Source: Halocaridina rubra (Eukaryota; Arthropoda; Malacostraca; Decapoda; Atyidae). From it: 64,000 nt of DNA. A program made the position numbers and the translations under genes. Of the stretch, positions 1-11,365 are shown in pieces. Numbering within the stretch: the stretch's first letter is position 1; the number at the start of each line of letters is the position of its first letter. The notes below the pieces were generated by a model. The model saw only the letters and a list, made by a program, of their open reading frames with translations, ran no database searches and was not told where the DNA came from. The DNA is taken from assembly GCA_037179515.1 (NCBI GenBank), contig JAXCGZ010009486.1, forward strand, positions 30,001 through 94,000, written 5' to 3'.

Positions 1-1275
1 AACTATAGACCAGTTTCCTTGACCAGCATAGTTTGCAAAGTTATGGAGAAACTACTAAGGAAACATATCTCTCTTCACTTGGAATCCTTCAACTTTTTGT
101 CAGTGAGGCAACATGGCTTCAGAGAAGGTAGATCAACAGTACCAAACTTATTAGAATTTTATGATGAGGTAAGCCAAATCTTACAGGAAAGAGAGGGCTG
201 GGCTGACTGCATATTCCTAGACTTCCAGAAAGCGTTTGACACTGTTCCACATGGGAGACTTATTAGGAAGCTGCAAACAATGGCTAGAATAGGTGGAAAT
301 GTTTTGGAATGGATAAAAACTTACTTAGAAGGAAGGGAACAGAGGGTTAGAGTAAGACACTCAGTGTCTGAATGGAGAAGAGTTAGTAGTGGAGTTCCAC
401 AGGGTTCAGTTTTAGGGCCACTTTTGTTCCTAGTATATGTAAATGACCTACCAGAGACTGTAAATTCATTCATGAATATGTTTGCAGATGATGCAAAGAT
501 TGTGAAGAAAGTAAAAAACGAGAACAATGGTAGAGAACTTCAGGAGGATCTAAATAATCTGCATGAGTGGTCAGAAAAGTGGCTAATGAAATTCAATACC
601 TCAAAATGTAAGGTAATGAGAATGGGTACAAGTGCAAGAAGGCCCAAGCTTGACTACTCGGTGGCTGGAGTACAACTTCAAGAGACAGAAAATGAGAGAG
701 ATCTAGGAGTAAACATACTGGCAGATTTGTCTCCAAAAATACATATAAATGGCATAGTAAGGGCAGCATATGCATTCTTATCAAATGTAAGGGTAGCCTT
801 CAGGCACATGGACAAGGAAATGTTCAGAAATATTTATGTAACCTATGTGAGGCCAAAACTCGAATATGCAGCCCCCTTTTGGAATCCGCACTTGAAAAAG
901 CACATAGCTAAGCTTGAAAAAGTTCAAAGACATGCCACGAAACTGGTGCCAGAAATACGCAATCTCAGTTATGATGAGAGGCTGAGGGAATTAGACTTAC
1001 CATCACTCGAAGCTAGAAGAGTGAGGGGGGATATGGTGACAGTCTTTAAATTCCTTCATGGTTATGATAGAGTGGATAGGGATCGATATTTTGATATGTC
1101 TGGCTCTAGAACTAGAGGTCATAGTTTGAAGCTTCGTAAGAAAACTTCTTTGCAGGATGTAAGGAAATACTTTTTCAGTGTAAGAGTAGTTGATAATTGG
1201 AATTGGCTAAGCGAGGAGGTAGTTAATGCTATCTCAATCCATAGTTTTAAGGACAGGTATGATAAGTATGACTAA
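1..1275 (+). CDS. LINE ORF2 C-terminal part: reverse transcriptase (5' partial)
   Basis: The frame encodes about 424 residues of a LINE polymerase that copies its own RNA at a nicked target. Visible RT blocks, in order: RQHGFREGRST, CIFLDFQKAFDTVPH (first catalytic Asp), SSGVPQGSVLGPLLFLVYVN, and FADDAKI (catalytic Asp pair) near 485-505. The C-terminal region has YVRPKLEYAAPFWNPHLKKH, then the basic-aromatic CR1/L2 tail ending in KDRYDKYD. No RNase H domain is seen, which fits CR1/L2. The endonuclease half lies outside the window. There is no internal stop. One odd residue is Pro where other copies have Thr, in the segment just after GRSTV. Confidence 0.9.
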   Translation, partial: NYRPVSLTSIVCKVMEKLLRKHISLHLESFNFLSVRQHGFREGRSTVPNLLEFYDEVSQILQEREGWADCIFLDFQKAFDTVPHGRLIRKLQTMARIGGNVLEWIKTYLEGREQRVRVRHSVSEWRRVSSGVPQGSVLGPLLFLVYVNDLPETVNSFMNMFADDAKIVKKVKNENNGRELQEDLNNLHEWSEKWLMKFNTSKCKVMRMGTSARRPKLDYSVAGVQLQETENERDLGVNILADLSPKIHINGIVRAAYAFLSNVRVAFRHMDKEMFRNIYVTYVRPKLEYAAPFWNPHLKKHIAKLEKVQRHATKLVPEIRNLSYDERLRELDLPSLEARRVRGDMVTVFKFLHGYDRVDRDRYFDMSGSRTRGHSLKLRKKTSLQDVRKYFFSVRVVDNWNWLSEEVVNAISIHSFKDRYDKYD

Positions 1276-1382
1276 GTATAAAATGGAACCGATGAGGAGA
1301 CGGGAAGATACGAGCTTTGGGCTCTTTCCCGTAAACACAATTAGGTAATCACAATTAGGTAATCACACACATACACACACAC
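1..1382 (+). mobile_element. Family A LINE copy A1 (CR1/L2 group), RT to 3' end
   Basis: This copy enters from the left window edge and holds most of the reverse transcriptase, the C-terminal domain and the 3' UTR. The frame is open from base 1 to the stop at 1,275. The 3' UTR has a stem-loop at 1,300-1,332 (arms ACGGGAA and TTCCCGT, inner GAGC/GCTC pairing), then two AATTAGGTAATC tail units and an AC-rich run. Its reading frame is one of the least damaged in the window, so the insertion is probably young. CR1/L2 assignment rests on the C-terminal motif NLSYDERLRELDLPSLEARR and the non-poly(A) repeat tail. Confidence 0.9.
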
Positions 1383-1502
1383 GAGGGAAGATACGAGCTT
1401 TGGGCTCTTTCCCGTAAACACAATTAGGTAATCACAATTAGGTAATCACACACACACGCACACACACACTTTCCCGTAAACGCAATTAGGTAATCACACA
1501 CA
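1383..1502 (+). mobile_element. Two tail-only family A fragments joined by (AC)n
   Basis: Two very short 3' pieces follow one another. The first (about 1,383-1,470) starts just before the 3' stem-loop and carries it whole, with two AATTAGGTAATC units and AC repeats. The second (about 1,471-1,502) begins inside the right arm of the stem-loop and keeps a single tail unit. Each is bounded by AC-rich sequence. They look like extreme 5' truncations, or like products of unequal exchange in the tail. Confidence 0.75.
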
Positions 1503-4151
1503 GAGCATTATAATAACTGTTGTATACAACCCACCAAGGAACCAAAATAGGCTTGAAGTTTATGAGGAAAGTCATATAGGTACTATTGAAGTCATAAACT
1601 TAGTTCTTAACATGGCACGGGAAAAAAATGTAGGATTCTGATTATGGGAGACTTTAATCATAAAGAGATAGATTGGATAAATCTTGACCCACACAGTGGT
1701 GAGGACTCATTCGGGGCAAGATTCCTAGATTGCGTACAAGGGAATTTCCTACACCAACATGTAATGGAACCAACAAGGGCCAGGGGTGGGGATGAGCCAT
1801 CACTACTTGATCTAGTGTTCACAGATAATGTGTTGGATATTGAAAAAATTGAGTATGAACCACCAATTGGAAAGAGTGACCACTGTGTGTTGTTGATGGA
1901 GTATATCATTGAAGATATTCTTCCTGAGAGTAGAGGCACTGACGACATGAGGAGGAACTATCCGAAAGGAGATTACATCAAAATGAATGAGCCTTTTGCA
2001 GTTATTGACTGGAGAACCTTATTTTACAACAAATCTGTACAAGAAATGTATGACATCTTTTGTGAGAAATATGGGAAGATAGTAGATTGCTGCATACCTG
2101 TCACCAAAGTAGGTGTAATTCATGCCAGAGAGAAATGGTTCGATAATGGGTGTAAAAGAGCTAAGGAGTGGAGAGACAAATGCTGGAAAAGGTATAGGAG
2201 GAGAAAAAACATAAATGCTTGGCAAACCTACAAAAGAGCCAGAAATGACTACCTAAGTAAAAGGAGAGAGGCAGAGAGAGACTATGAGAGGGACATCACC
2301 AGGAAGGCTAAAGAAAATCCCAAGCTTTTCCACAGCTTTTTCAGAGGAAAACTGAAGGTAAAAGAACAGGTTTTAAGGCTAAAGAGAGCGGATGGAAGCA
2401 TCACTGAGACGGATGAAGAGATCTGCAAAGAATTGAACAAGGAGTTTCAGTCAGTATTTACAGTAGAAAATACCCCACCGCCTCAGATTGCAGTGATAGA
2501 AGCTCAAGGGCCGGTATTAGAGAACATCAACCTTACAGCCACAGAGGTATGCAAAGCGCTGATGGATTTAGATGTTCATAAAGCTACAGGTCCTGATGAC
2601 ATATCCTCTCATGTGCTTAAAAAATGCGCAAACACAATATCAGTGGCACTAAGTATCATATTTAAGGAGTCACTGGAGTCGGGGGAGATTCCAAGATGCT
2701 GGAAACAAGCAAATGTGATACCTATCTTCAAAAAGGGAAGGAGGGATATGGCTCTGAACTATAGACCAGTTTCCTTGACCAGCATAGTTTGCAAAGTTAT
2801 GGAGAAACTACTAAGGAAACATATCTCTCTTCACCTGGAATCCTTCAACTTTTTGTCAGTGAGGCAACATGGCTTCAGAGAAGGTAGATCAACAGTAACA
2901 AACTTATTAGAATTTTATGATGAGGTAAGCCAAATCTTACAGGAAAGAGAGGGCTGGGGAGATTGCATATTCCTAGACTTCCAGAAAGCGTTTGACACTG
3001 TTCCACATGGGAGACTTATTAGGAAGCTGCAATTAATGGCTAGAATTGGTGGAAATGTTTTGGAATGGATAAAAACTTACTTAGAAGGAAGGGAACAGAG
3101 GGTTAGAGTAAGACACTCAGTGTCTGAATGGAGAAGAGTTAGTAGTGGAGTTCCACAGGGTTCAGTTTTAGGGCCACTTTTGTTCCTTGTATATGTAAAT
3201 GACCTACGATAGTCTGTAAATTCATTCATGAATATGTTTGCAGATGATGCAAAGATTGTGAAGAAAGTAAAAAACGAAAAAACGAGAACAATGGTAGAGA
3301 ACTTCAGGAGGATCTAAATAATCTGCATGAGTGGTCAGAAAAGTGGCTAATGAAATTCAATACTTCAAAATGTAAGGTAATGAGAATGGGTACAAGTGCA
3401 AGAAGGCCCAAGCTTGACTACTCGGTGGCTGGAGTACAACTTCAAGAGACAGAAAATGAGAGAGATCTAGGAGTAAACATACTGGCAGATTTGTCTCCAG
3501 AAATACATATAAATGGCATAGTAAGGGCAGCATATGCATTCTTATCAAATGTAAGGGTAGCCTTCAGGCACATGGACAAGGAAATGTTCAGAAATATTTA
3601 TGTAACCTATGTGAGGCCAAAACTCGAATATGCAGCCCCCTTTTAGAATCCGCACTTGAAAAAGCACATAGCTAAGCTTGAAAAAGTTCAAAGACATGCC
3701 ACGAAACTGGTGCCAGAAATACGCAATCTCAGTTATGATGAGAGGCTGAGGGAATTAGACTTACCATCACTCGAAGCTAGAAGAGTGAGGGGGATATGGT
3801 GAGAGTCTTTAAATTCCTTCATGGTTATGATAAAGTGGATAGGGATAGATATTTTGATATAGCTGGCTCTAGAACTAGAGGTCATAGTTTGAAGCTTCGT
3901 AAGAAAACTTCTTTGCAGGATGTAAGGATATACTTTTTCAGTGTAAGAGTAGTTGATAATTGGAATTTGCTAAGCGAGGAGGTAGTTAATGCTATCTCAA
4001 TCCATAGTTTTAAGGACAGGTATGATAAGTATGACTAAGTATAAAATGGAACCGATGAGGAGACGGGAAGATACGAACTTTGGGCTCTTTCCCGTAAACA
4101 CAATTAGGCAATCGCAATTAGGTAATCACACACACACACACACACACACAC
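1503..4151 (+). mobile_element. Family A LINE copy A2, endonuclease to 3' end
   Basis: The copy starts inside the endonuclease domain directly after AC repeats and runs through the RT, C-terminus, stem-loop (about 4,062-4,095) and a long (AC)n ending near 4,152. The reading frame is open from 1,644 to 3,212. It is then broken by a stop after YVNDL, a small AAAAACG duplication near 3,275, a stop replacing the Trp of the PFWNP motif near 3,645 and a one-base loss near 3,790. Apart from these it is close to the best copies. Confidence 0.88.
1644..3212 (+). pseudogene. LINE ORF2 fragment: endonuclease C-half plus RT N-half
   Basis: This 522-residue frame begins at the endonuclease motif MGDFNHKEIDW and continues through LLDLVFTDNV to the catalytic KSDHCVLL. 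A basic linker of about 200 residues follows (many Arg/Lys near CWKRYRRRKN), then RT block KATGPDDIS, the PVSLTSIVCKVMEKLL finger region, FLDFQKAFD and GVPQGSVLGPLL. It stops before the FADD catalytic block because of a nonsense change at 3,210-3,212. The Met at 1,644 is internal to the domain and is not the true start. The upstream frame shifts near 1,630. It cannot make a complete enzyme. Confidence 0.88.
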
Positions 4152-5960
4152 ATGGTAGATTGTGAAGAAAGTAGGAAACGAGAACAATGGTAGAGCACTT
4201 CAGGAAGATCTAAATAATCTGCATGAGTGATCAGAAAAGTGGCTAATGAAATTCAATACTTCAAAATGTAAGGTAATGAGAATGGATACAAGTGTAAGAA
4301 GGCCCAAGCTGTGACTACTCGGTGGCTGGAGTACAACTTCAAAAGACAGAAAATTAGAGAGATCTAGGAGTAAACATACTGGCAGATTTGACTCCAGAAA
4401 TACATATAAATGGCATAGTAAGGGCAGCATATGCATTCTTATCAAATGTAAGGGTAGCCTTCAGGCACATGGACAAAGAAATGTTCAGAAATATATATGT
4501 AACCTATGTGAGGCCAAAACTCGAATATGCAGCCCCCTTTTGGAATCCGCACTTGAAAAAGCACATAGCTAAGCTTGAAAAAGTTCAAAGACATGCCACG
4601 AAACTGGTGCCAGAAATACGTAATCTCAGTTATGATGAGAGGCTGAGGGAATTAGAATTACCATCACTGGAAGCTAGAAGGTTTATGGGGGATATGGTGA
4701 CAGTCTTTAAATTCCTTCATGGTTATGATAGAGTGGATAGGGATCAATATTTTGATATGGCAGGCTCTAGAACTAGTGGTCATAATTTGAAGCTTCGTAA
4801 GAAATCTTCTTTGCAGGAAGTAAGGAAATACTTTTTCAGTGTAAGAGTGATTGATAATTGGAATTGGCCAAGCGAGGAGGTAGTTAATGCTATCTCAATC
4901 CATAGTTTTAAGGACAGGTATGATAAGTATCACTAAGTAGAAAACGGAACCGATAAGGAGACGGGAAGATATGAGCTTTAGGTTCTTTCCCGTAAACACA
5001 ATTAGGTAATCACACACCTATGTGAGGCCGAAACTCGAATATGCAGCCCCCTTTTGGAATCCGCTCTTGCAAAAGCACATAGCTAAGCTTGAAAAAGTTC
5101 AAAGACATACCACGAAACTGGTGCCAGAAATACGCAATTTCAGTTATGATGAGAGGCTGAGGGAATTACACTTACCATCACTCGAAGCTAGAAGAGTGAG
5201 GGGGGATATGGTAACAGACTTTAAATTCCTTCATGGTTATGATAGAGTGGATAGGGATCGATATTTTGATATGGCAGGCTCTAGAACTAGAGGTCATAAT
5301 TTGAAGCTTCGTAAGAAATCATCTTTGCAGGAAGTAAGGAAATACTTTTTCAATGTAAGAGTGATTGATAATTGGAATTGGCCAATCGAGGAGGTAGTTA
5401 ATGCTATCGCAATCCATAGTTTTAAGGACAGGTATGATAAGTATCACTAAGTAGAAAACGGAACCGATAAGGAGACAGAGAAGATATGAGCTTTAGGCTC
5501 TTTCCCGTAAACACAATTAGGTAATCACTCACCTATGTGAGGCCAAAACTCGAATATGCAGCCCCATTTTGGAATCCGCACTTGAAAAAGCACATAGCTA
5601 AGCTTGAAAAAGTTCAAACACATGCCACGAAACTGGTGCCAGAAATATGCAATTTCAGTTATGATGGGAGGCTGGGGGAATTAGACTTACCATCACTCGA
5701 AGCTAGAAGATGAAGGGGGGATATGGTGACAGTCTTTAAATTCCTTCATGGTTATGATAGAGTGGATAGGGATTGATATTTTGATATGGCAGGCTCTAGA
5801 GCTAGAGATCATAGTTTGAAGCTTCGTAAGAAAACTTCTTTGTAGGATGTAAGGAAATACTTTTTCAGTATAAGAGTAGTTGATAATTGGAATTGGCTAA
5901 GCGAAGAGGTAGCTAATGCTATCTCAATCCATAGTTTTAAGGACAGGTATGATAAGTATA
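4152..5960 (+). mobile_element. Three head-to-tail 5'-truncated family A copies (A3-A5)
   Basis: Three short copies sit in line on the plus strand. A3 (4,152-5,016) starts at the FADD-adjacent segment after (AC)n. A4 (5,017-5,528) and A5 (5,529-5,960) both start at the same place, the CCTATGTGAGGCC segment encoding TYVRPKLEY, right after a short CACAC or CACTCAC. A3 and A4 end with the stem-loop and tail. A5 loses its 3' UTR at 5,960, where minus-strand sequence begins. Open frames at 4,388-4,936 and 5,022-5,450 encode only the C-terminal domain. The shared start of A4 and A5 suggests tandem duplication as well as independent insertion. Confidence 0.85.
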
Positions 5961-7026
5961 TACTCCATCAACAACACACAGTGGTCACTCTTTCCAATTT
6001 GTGGTTCATACTCAATTTTTCAATATCCAACACAATATCTGTGAATACTAGATCAAGTAGTGATGGCTCATCCCCACCTTTGGCCCTCGTTGGTTCCATT
6101 ACATGTTGGTGAAGGAAACTCCCTTGTACGCAATCTACGAATGTTGCCCCGAATGAGTCCTCACCACTGTGTGGGTCAAGATTTATCCAATCTATCTCTT
6201 TATGATTAAAATCTCCCATAATCAAAATCCTATATGTTCTCTCGCGTGCCATGTTAAGAGCTGAGTTTATGACTTCAATAGTACCTATATGACTTTTCTC
6301 AAAAAGTTCTAGCCTATTTTGGTTCCTTGGTGGGTTATATACAACAGTTATTATAATGCTCTTTGATCCAGTATTTCTGCGAGCAACAAGAAAGTCCTTG
6401 AACTTACTTTCTATAGCCAAGTTTATTTCCTCAACTTGAATCCTTTCACTTATGAGCAGTGCTATCCCTCCACCAGTCCTCTCAGATCTTTCAACCCTTA
6501 ATATTCTGAAGCCCTTAGGAAAAACTGTGACACTGTTTATGTCCTCACTCAACTTAGTCTCTGTAATTGCTACTATATCTGCCTTACTGTTGTGAATCCT
6601 ATCTTTTAATTCTACTGCCTTACCAGCTAATCCATCAGCATTTGTGTATAGCAATCTTAATGAGGCCCCATCCGCTGATCGTCTGTCATTATCTTCTTTA
6701 TCTCCACTTTGTCTGGAAGAACTCTGAAATGAACATTTTTCTTCTCTTCTTCATTTTTTTCCTCATTTAACCTTCTTGCCTCTTGCAACAAGTTTTTGAT
6801 CTTTCCCATCTCCTCCTGTGTTCTGTATCGTCTAATGAACACTTCTTTGAATTCTTGAAGGTCTTTTAGACTTTTTTTTTCTCATCAGTATATCCCTACA
6901 TGTTTCCCCTCTCTCAAAGGTTACTGTTGTTGGTCTCGGCTTTCCTTCCCTCGAATATTTGCCTAGTTGGTGAATGTTTACAATATCCTCAGGACCACAA
7001 ACTACTCCAAGCTTTCCTATCAGGTT
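5961..7026 (-). mobile_element. Family A LINE fragment A6: ORF1 C-terminus and endonuclease
   Basis: Read on the minus strand, this piece starts in ORF1 (the GVVCGPEDIV region near 7,000) and passes the ORF1/ORF2 junction near 6,655. It then encodes most of the endonuclease (6,654-5,968), with VAITETKLSED, RTGGGIALLISER, LIMGDFNHKEIDW and DLVFTD. It is cut off around the SDH catalytic block, where it meets copy A5 in opposite orientation at 5,960/5,961. The upstream end adjoins GT repeats and the tail of the next element. ORF1 is frameshifted near 6,870. Confidence 0.82.
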
Positions 7027-7111
7027 GTGTGCGTGTGATTACCTAATTGCGATTACCTATTTGTGTTTACGGGAAAGAGCCCAAAGCTCGTTATGTGTGT
7101 GTATGTGTGTG
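7027..7111 (-). mobile_element. Tail-only family A fragment between GT repeats
   Basis: On the minus strand this is only the inner part of the 3' stem-loop plus two tail units (GATTACCTAATTG on the plus strand at 7,037-7,060). GTGTGCGTGTG lies on one side and a (TGTG)n run at 7,094-7,111 on the other. It is another 3'-only copy like those at 1,383-1,502. Confidence 0.7.
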
Positions 7112-7203
7112 TGTAATTACCTAATTGTAATTACCTAATTTTTTTTACGGGAAAGAGCCCGAAGCTCGTATCTTCCCGTCTCCAGATCGGTTCCATTTTA
7201 TAC

Positions 7204-10113
7204 TTAGTGATACTTATCATACATGTCCTTAAAACTATTGATTGAGATAGCATTAACTACCTCCTCGCTTAGCGAATTCCAATTATCAACTACTCTTACA
7301 CTGAAAAAGTATTTCCTTACATCCTGCAAAGAAGTTTTCTTACGAAGCTTCAAACTATGACCTCTAGTTCTAGAGCCAGCCATATCAAAATATCGATCCG
7401 TATCCACTCTATAATAACCATGAAGGAATTTAAAGACTGTCACTATATCTCCCCTCAATCTTCTAGCTTCGTGTGATGGTAAGTCTAATTCCCTCAGCCT
7501 CTCACCATAACTGAGATTGCGTATTTCTGGCACCAGTTTTGTGGCATGTGTTTGAACTTTTTCAAGCTTAGCTATGTGCTTTTTCAAGTGTGGATTCCAA
7601 ATGGTGGCTGCATATTCGAGTTTTGGCCTCACATAGGTTACATAAATATTTCTGAACATTTCCTTGTCCGTGTGCCTGAGGGCTACCCTTACATTTGATA
7701 AGAATGCATATGCTGCCCTTACTATGCCATTTATATGTATTTCTGGAGACAAATCTGTCAGTATGTTTACTCCTAGGTCTCTCTCATTTTCTGTCTCTTG
7801 AAGTTGTACTCCAGTCACCGAGTAGTCAAGCTTGGGCCTTCTTACACTTGTACCCATTCTCATTACCTTACATTTTGAAGTATTGAATTTCATTAGCCAC
7901 TTTTCTGACCACTCATGCAGACTATTTAGATCTTCCTGAAGTTCTCTACCATTGCTCTCGTTTCCTACTTTCTTCACAATCTTTGCATCATCTGCAAACA
8001 TATTCATGAATGAATTTACAGATTCTGGCAAGTCATTTACATATACAATGAACAAAAGTGGCCCTAAAACTGAACCCTGTGGAATTCCACTACTAACTCT
8101 TCTCCATTCAGATTCTGAGTGTCTTACTCTAACCCTCTGTTCCCTTCTTTCTAAGTAAGTTTTTATCCATTCCAAACATTTCCACCTATTCTAGCCATTG
8201 CTTGCAGCTACCTAATTAGTCTCCCATGTAGAACAGTGTCAAACCCTTTCTGGAAGTCTAGGAATATGCAATCTGCCCAGCCCTCTCTTTCCTGTAAGAT
8301 TCGGCTTACCTCATCATGAAATTCTAATAAGTTTGTTGCTGTTGATCTACCTTCTCTGAATCCATCTTGCCTCACTGACAAAAAGTTGAAGGATTCCAAG
8401 TGAAGAGAGATATGTTTCCTTAGTAGTTTCTCCATAACTTTGCAAACTATGCTGGTCAATGAAACTGGTCTATAGTTCAGAGCCGTATCCCTCCTTCCCT
8501 ATTTGAAGATAGGTATCACATTTGCTTGTTTCCAGCATCTTGGAATCTCCCCTGACTCCAGTGACTTTTTAAATATGATACTTAGTGCCACTGATATTGA
8601 GTTTGCACATTTTTTAAGTACATGAGGGGATATGTCATCAGGACCTGTAGCTTTATGAACATCTAAATCCATCAGCGCTTTGCATACCTCTGTGGCTGTA
8701 TGGTTGATGTTCTCTAATACCGGCCCTTGAGCTTCTATCACTGCAATCTGAGGGGGTGGGGTATTTTCTACTGTAAATACTGACTGAAACTCCTTGTTCA
8801 ATTCTTTGCAGATCTCTTCATCCGTCTCTCTTTAGCCTTAAAACCTGTTCTTTTACCTTCAGTTTTCCTCTGATAAAGCTGTGGAAAAGCTTGGGATTTT
8901 CTTTAGCCTTCCTGGTGATGTCCCTTTCGTAGTCTCTCTCTGCCTCTTTCCTATTACTTAGGTAGTCATTTCTTGCTATATTATAGGTTTGCCAGGCATT
9001 TATGTTTTTTCTCCTCCTATACCTTTTCCAGCATTTGTCTCTCCACTCATTAGCTCTTTTACACCCATTATCGAACCATTTCTCTCTGGCATGAATTACA
9101 CCTACTTTGGTAACAGGTATGCAGCAATCTACTATCTTCTCATATTTCTCACAAAAGATGTCATACATTTCTTATACAGATTTGTTGCAAAATAAGGTTC
9201 TCCAGTCAATAACTGCAAAATGCTCCTTCATTTTGATGTAATCTCCTTTTGGATAGTTCCTCCTTATGTCCTCAGTGCCTCTACTCTCAGGAAGAATATC
9301 TTCAATGATATACTCCATCAACAACACACAGTGTTCACTCTTTCCAATTGGTGGCTCATACTCAATTTCTTCAATATCCAACACATTATCTATGAATACT
9401 AGATCAAGTAGTGATGGCTTATCCCCACCCCTGGCCCTCATTGATGCCATTACATGTTGGTGTAGGAAATTACCTTGTACGCAATCTAGAAATCTTGCCC
9501 CGAATGAGTCCTCACCACTGTGTGGGTCAAGATTTATCCAATCTATCTCTTTATGATTAAAATCTCCCATAATCAAAATCCTACATTTTCTCTCCCGTGC
9601 CATGTTAAGAACTGAGTTTATAACTTCAATAGTACCTATATGACTTTCCTCATAAACTTCTAGCCTATTCTGGTTCCTTGGTGGGTTATATACAACAGTT
9701 ATTATAATGCTCCCTGACCCAGTATTTATGCGAGCAACAAGAAATTCCTTGAACTCACTTTCTATAGCCAAGTTTATTTCTTCAACTTGAATCCTTTCAC
9801 TTATGAGCAGTGCTATCCCTCCACCAGTCCTCTCACATCTTTCAACCCTTAGTATTCTGAAGCCCTTAGGAAAAACTGTGACACTGTTTATGTCCTCACT
9901 CAACTTAGTCTCTGTAATTGCTACTATATCTGCCTTACTGTTGTGAATCCTATCTTTTAATTTTACTGCCTTACCAGCTATTCCATCAGCATTTGTGTAT
10001 AACATTCTTAATGAGGCCCCATCCCCTGATCTTCTTTCACTATCTTCTTTATCTCCCCTTTTCTTGGAAGAACTCTGATATGAAAATTTTTCTTCTCCAT
10101 TTTTTTTCCTCAT
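7204..10113 (-). pseudogene. Family A ORF2, endonuclease and reverse transcriptase, broken
   Basis: The N-terminal endonuclease frame (10,113-9,172) reads from an upstream overlap with ORF1 through LRMLYTNADG. It includes VAITETKL, GDFNHKEIDW and GKSEHCVLL; the last has Glu where most copies have the catalytic-motif Asp. Later pieces are 9,168-8,818 (basic linker), 8,801-8,499 (KATGPDDIS), 8,459-8,208 (HGFREGRST and FLDFQKGFDTV, with Gly for Ala) and 8,175-7,204 (PQGSVLGPL, FADDAKI, C-terminal domain). Single-base changes and stops separate the pieces. Assembled length would be about 940-970 residues, normal for CR1/L2 ORF2. Confidence 0.85.
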
Positions 10114-11058
10114 TTAACCTTGTTGCCTCTTGCAACAAGTTTTTGATCTTTCCCATCTCTTCCTGTGTTCTGTATCGTCTAATGAACACTTCTTTGAATT
10201 CTTGAAGGTCTTTTAGACTTTTTTTCTCAACAATATTTCCCTACATGTTTCCCCTCTCTCAGAGGTTACTGTTATTGGCCTCGGCTTTCCTTCCCTTGAA
10301 TATTTGCCTAGTTGGTGTATTTTTACAATATCCTCAGGACCACAAACTACTCCAAGCTTTCTTATCAGGTCTACAACCCTAGCTTTATTTTCTTCAAGTC
10401 TCCCCTGCCATGTTGGCTCCTGGGATTCGCTTATGCCTGAGATTACCACTGTTTCCTCTTTATCAAGTGCCTGTCTGATGAGTGGGTTTGCCCTTTCCAT
10501 CACAACGTCTTTCATTTTTTCGATTACTCTCTCTTTATAGTCATCACCTTTACAGCCTCTTTTACTGCCACATTCCCCTTTAGTGCATCAGCAAAGGAAG
10601 TTTTCATGGCATTGTTTTCCATATTCAGCTCCTGGAACTCTTTTCTAAACTGTTCAATTTTTTCCTTAATCTGGACATTCCAAGCTGCAATCTCGTCTCT
10701 CTCAGAAGAGAGCAGTGAACTAACATCTAATTCATTTAGGTTATCATTCAGCTGTGTCTTTTTATCTTCTTGTTTAGAAATTCTGGTTTCTAGTTGACTC
10801 TTTTCCCCTTCCAGCTCCTTTATTCGATTTTTCTAGTTCCTTTCTCTCCTGCCCTTGTGCGTTATTTGCTTCCTCCAAAAATATTATTTCCTCTCTGAGT
10901 GTTTCATTCTCTTTCATTTCTCTATCCATATTCCGAATTTTATCATCAAGACTTATAACCATTGCCTCTAAATCCTTGATTTTCTGTTTTAGTCTCCTAA
11001 CAGCTACCCCTCCTCCCGACCCATGGGTGGGCGAGGTTTGGGACAGAGATGGCCTCAT
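10020..11058 (-). pseudogene. Family A ORF1, coiled-coil RNA-binding protein, frameshifted
   Basis: ORF1 starts at the ATG at 11,058 (MRPSLSQTSPTHGSGGG). A heptad-rich, charged coiled coil covers roughly residues 25-170 (VRRLKQKIKDLEAMVISL and following). A central domain with VVISGISESQEPTWQGR follows, then a C-terminal segment with FIRRYRTQEEMGKIK-type sequence. This layout resembles LINE ORF1 proteins that trimerise on and package element RNA; the comparison is by architecture only. Frame breaks lie near 10,780, 10,520 and 10,200. The intact reference is the copy at 60,205-61,285. Confidence 0.75.
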
Positions 11059-11365
11059 TTTTATGTTCTCCCTCTCACAGAATATAGAAAGAAGAAGAGA
11101 AAGAGAAAAAAAGAGAGAAAAACTTTTATTTAAGCTTCACACAGAATTTTTATATCTCCATATAAGTGCTATTTAGTGACTCAATCTATCTCCTTTCTGG
11201 TATCACACATCTTAACTTAAAAATTTTACTATGGTGATTTGAGGATAAAAAGAAAAAGAAAAAAATGCAACAAAAGCAAAAGTGAAACCTGAAGGAAAAT
11301 TCGAATTTGTGTCTGAGGAGACACCCACCTGTTTCTGCTATATATTATTCTTAACTGATAAACTC

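Larger units (their letters stand above)
7112..11298 (-). mobile_element. Near full-length family A LINE (A8)
   Basis: This is the most complete copy in one orientation, about 4.2 kb. In transcription order it holds a 5' UTR (11,298-11,059), ORF1 (11,058 to about 10,020), ORF2 (about 10,113-7,204), then the 3' stem-loop and tail (about 7,190-7,112) next to GT repeats. The 5' limit is where similarity to the second 5' UTR at 59,963 ends; both begin at TTCCTTCAGG. Frames are interrupted at about 10,780, 10,520 and 10,200 in ORF1, and at about 9,170, 8,815, 8,500, 8,460 and 8,200 in ORF2, so it is dead. Confidence 0.85.

Noticed and set aside
593..784. Recurring 63-residue antisense frame (MIRMHMLPLLCHLYVFLE type), seen in most LINE copies
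   Set aside because: It is the shadow of the conserved RT coding strand; it repeats because the LINE repeats.
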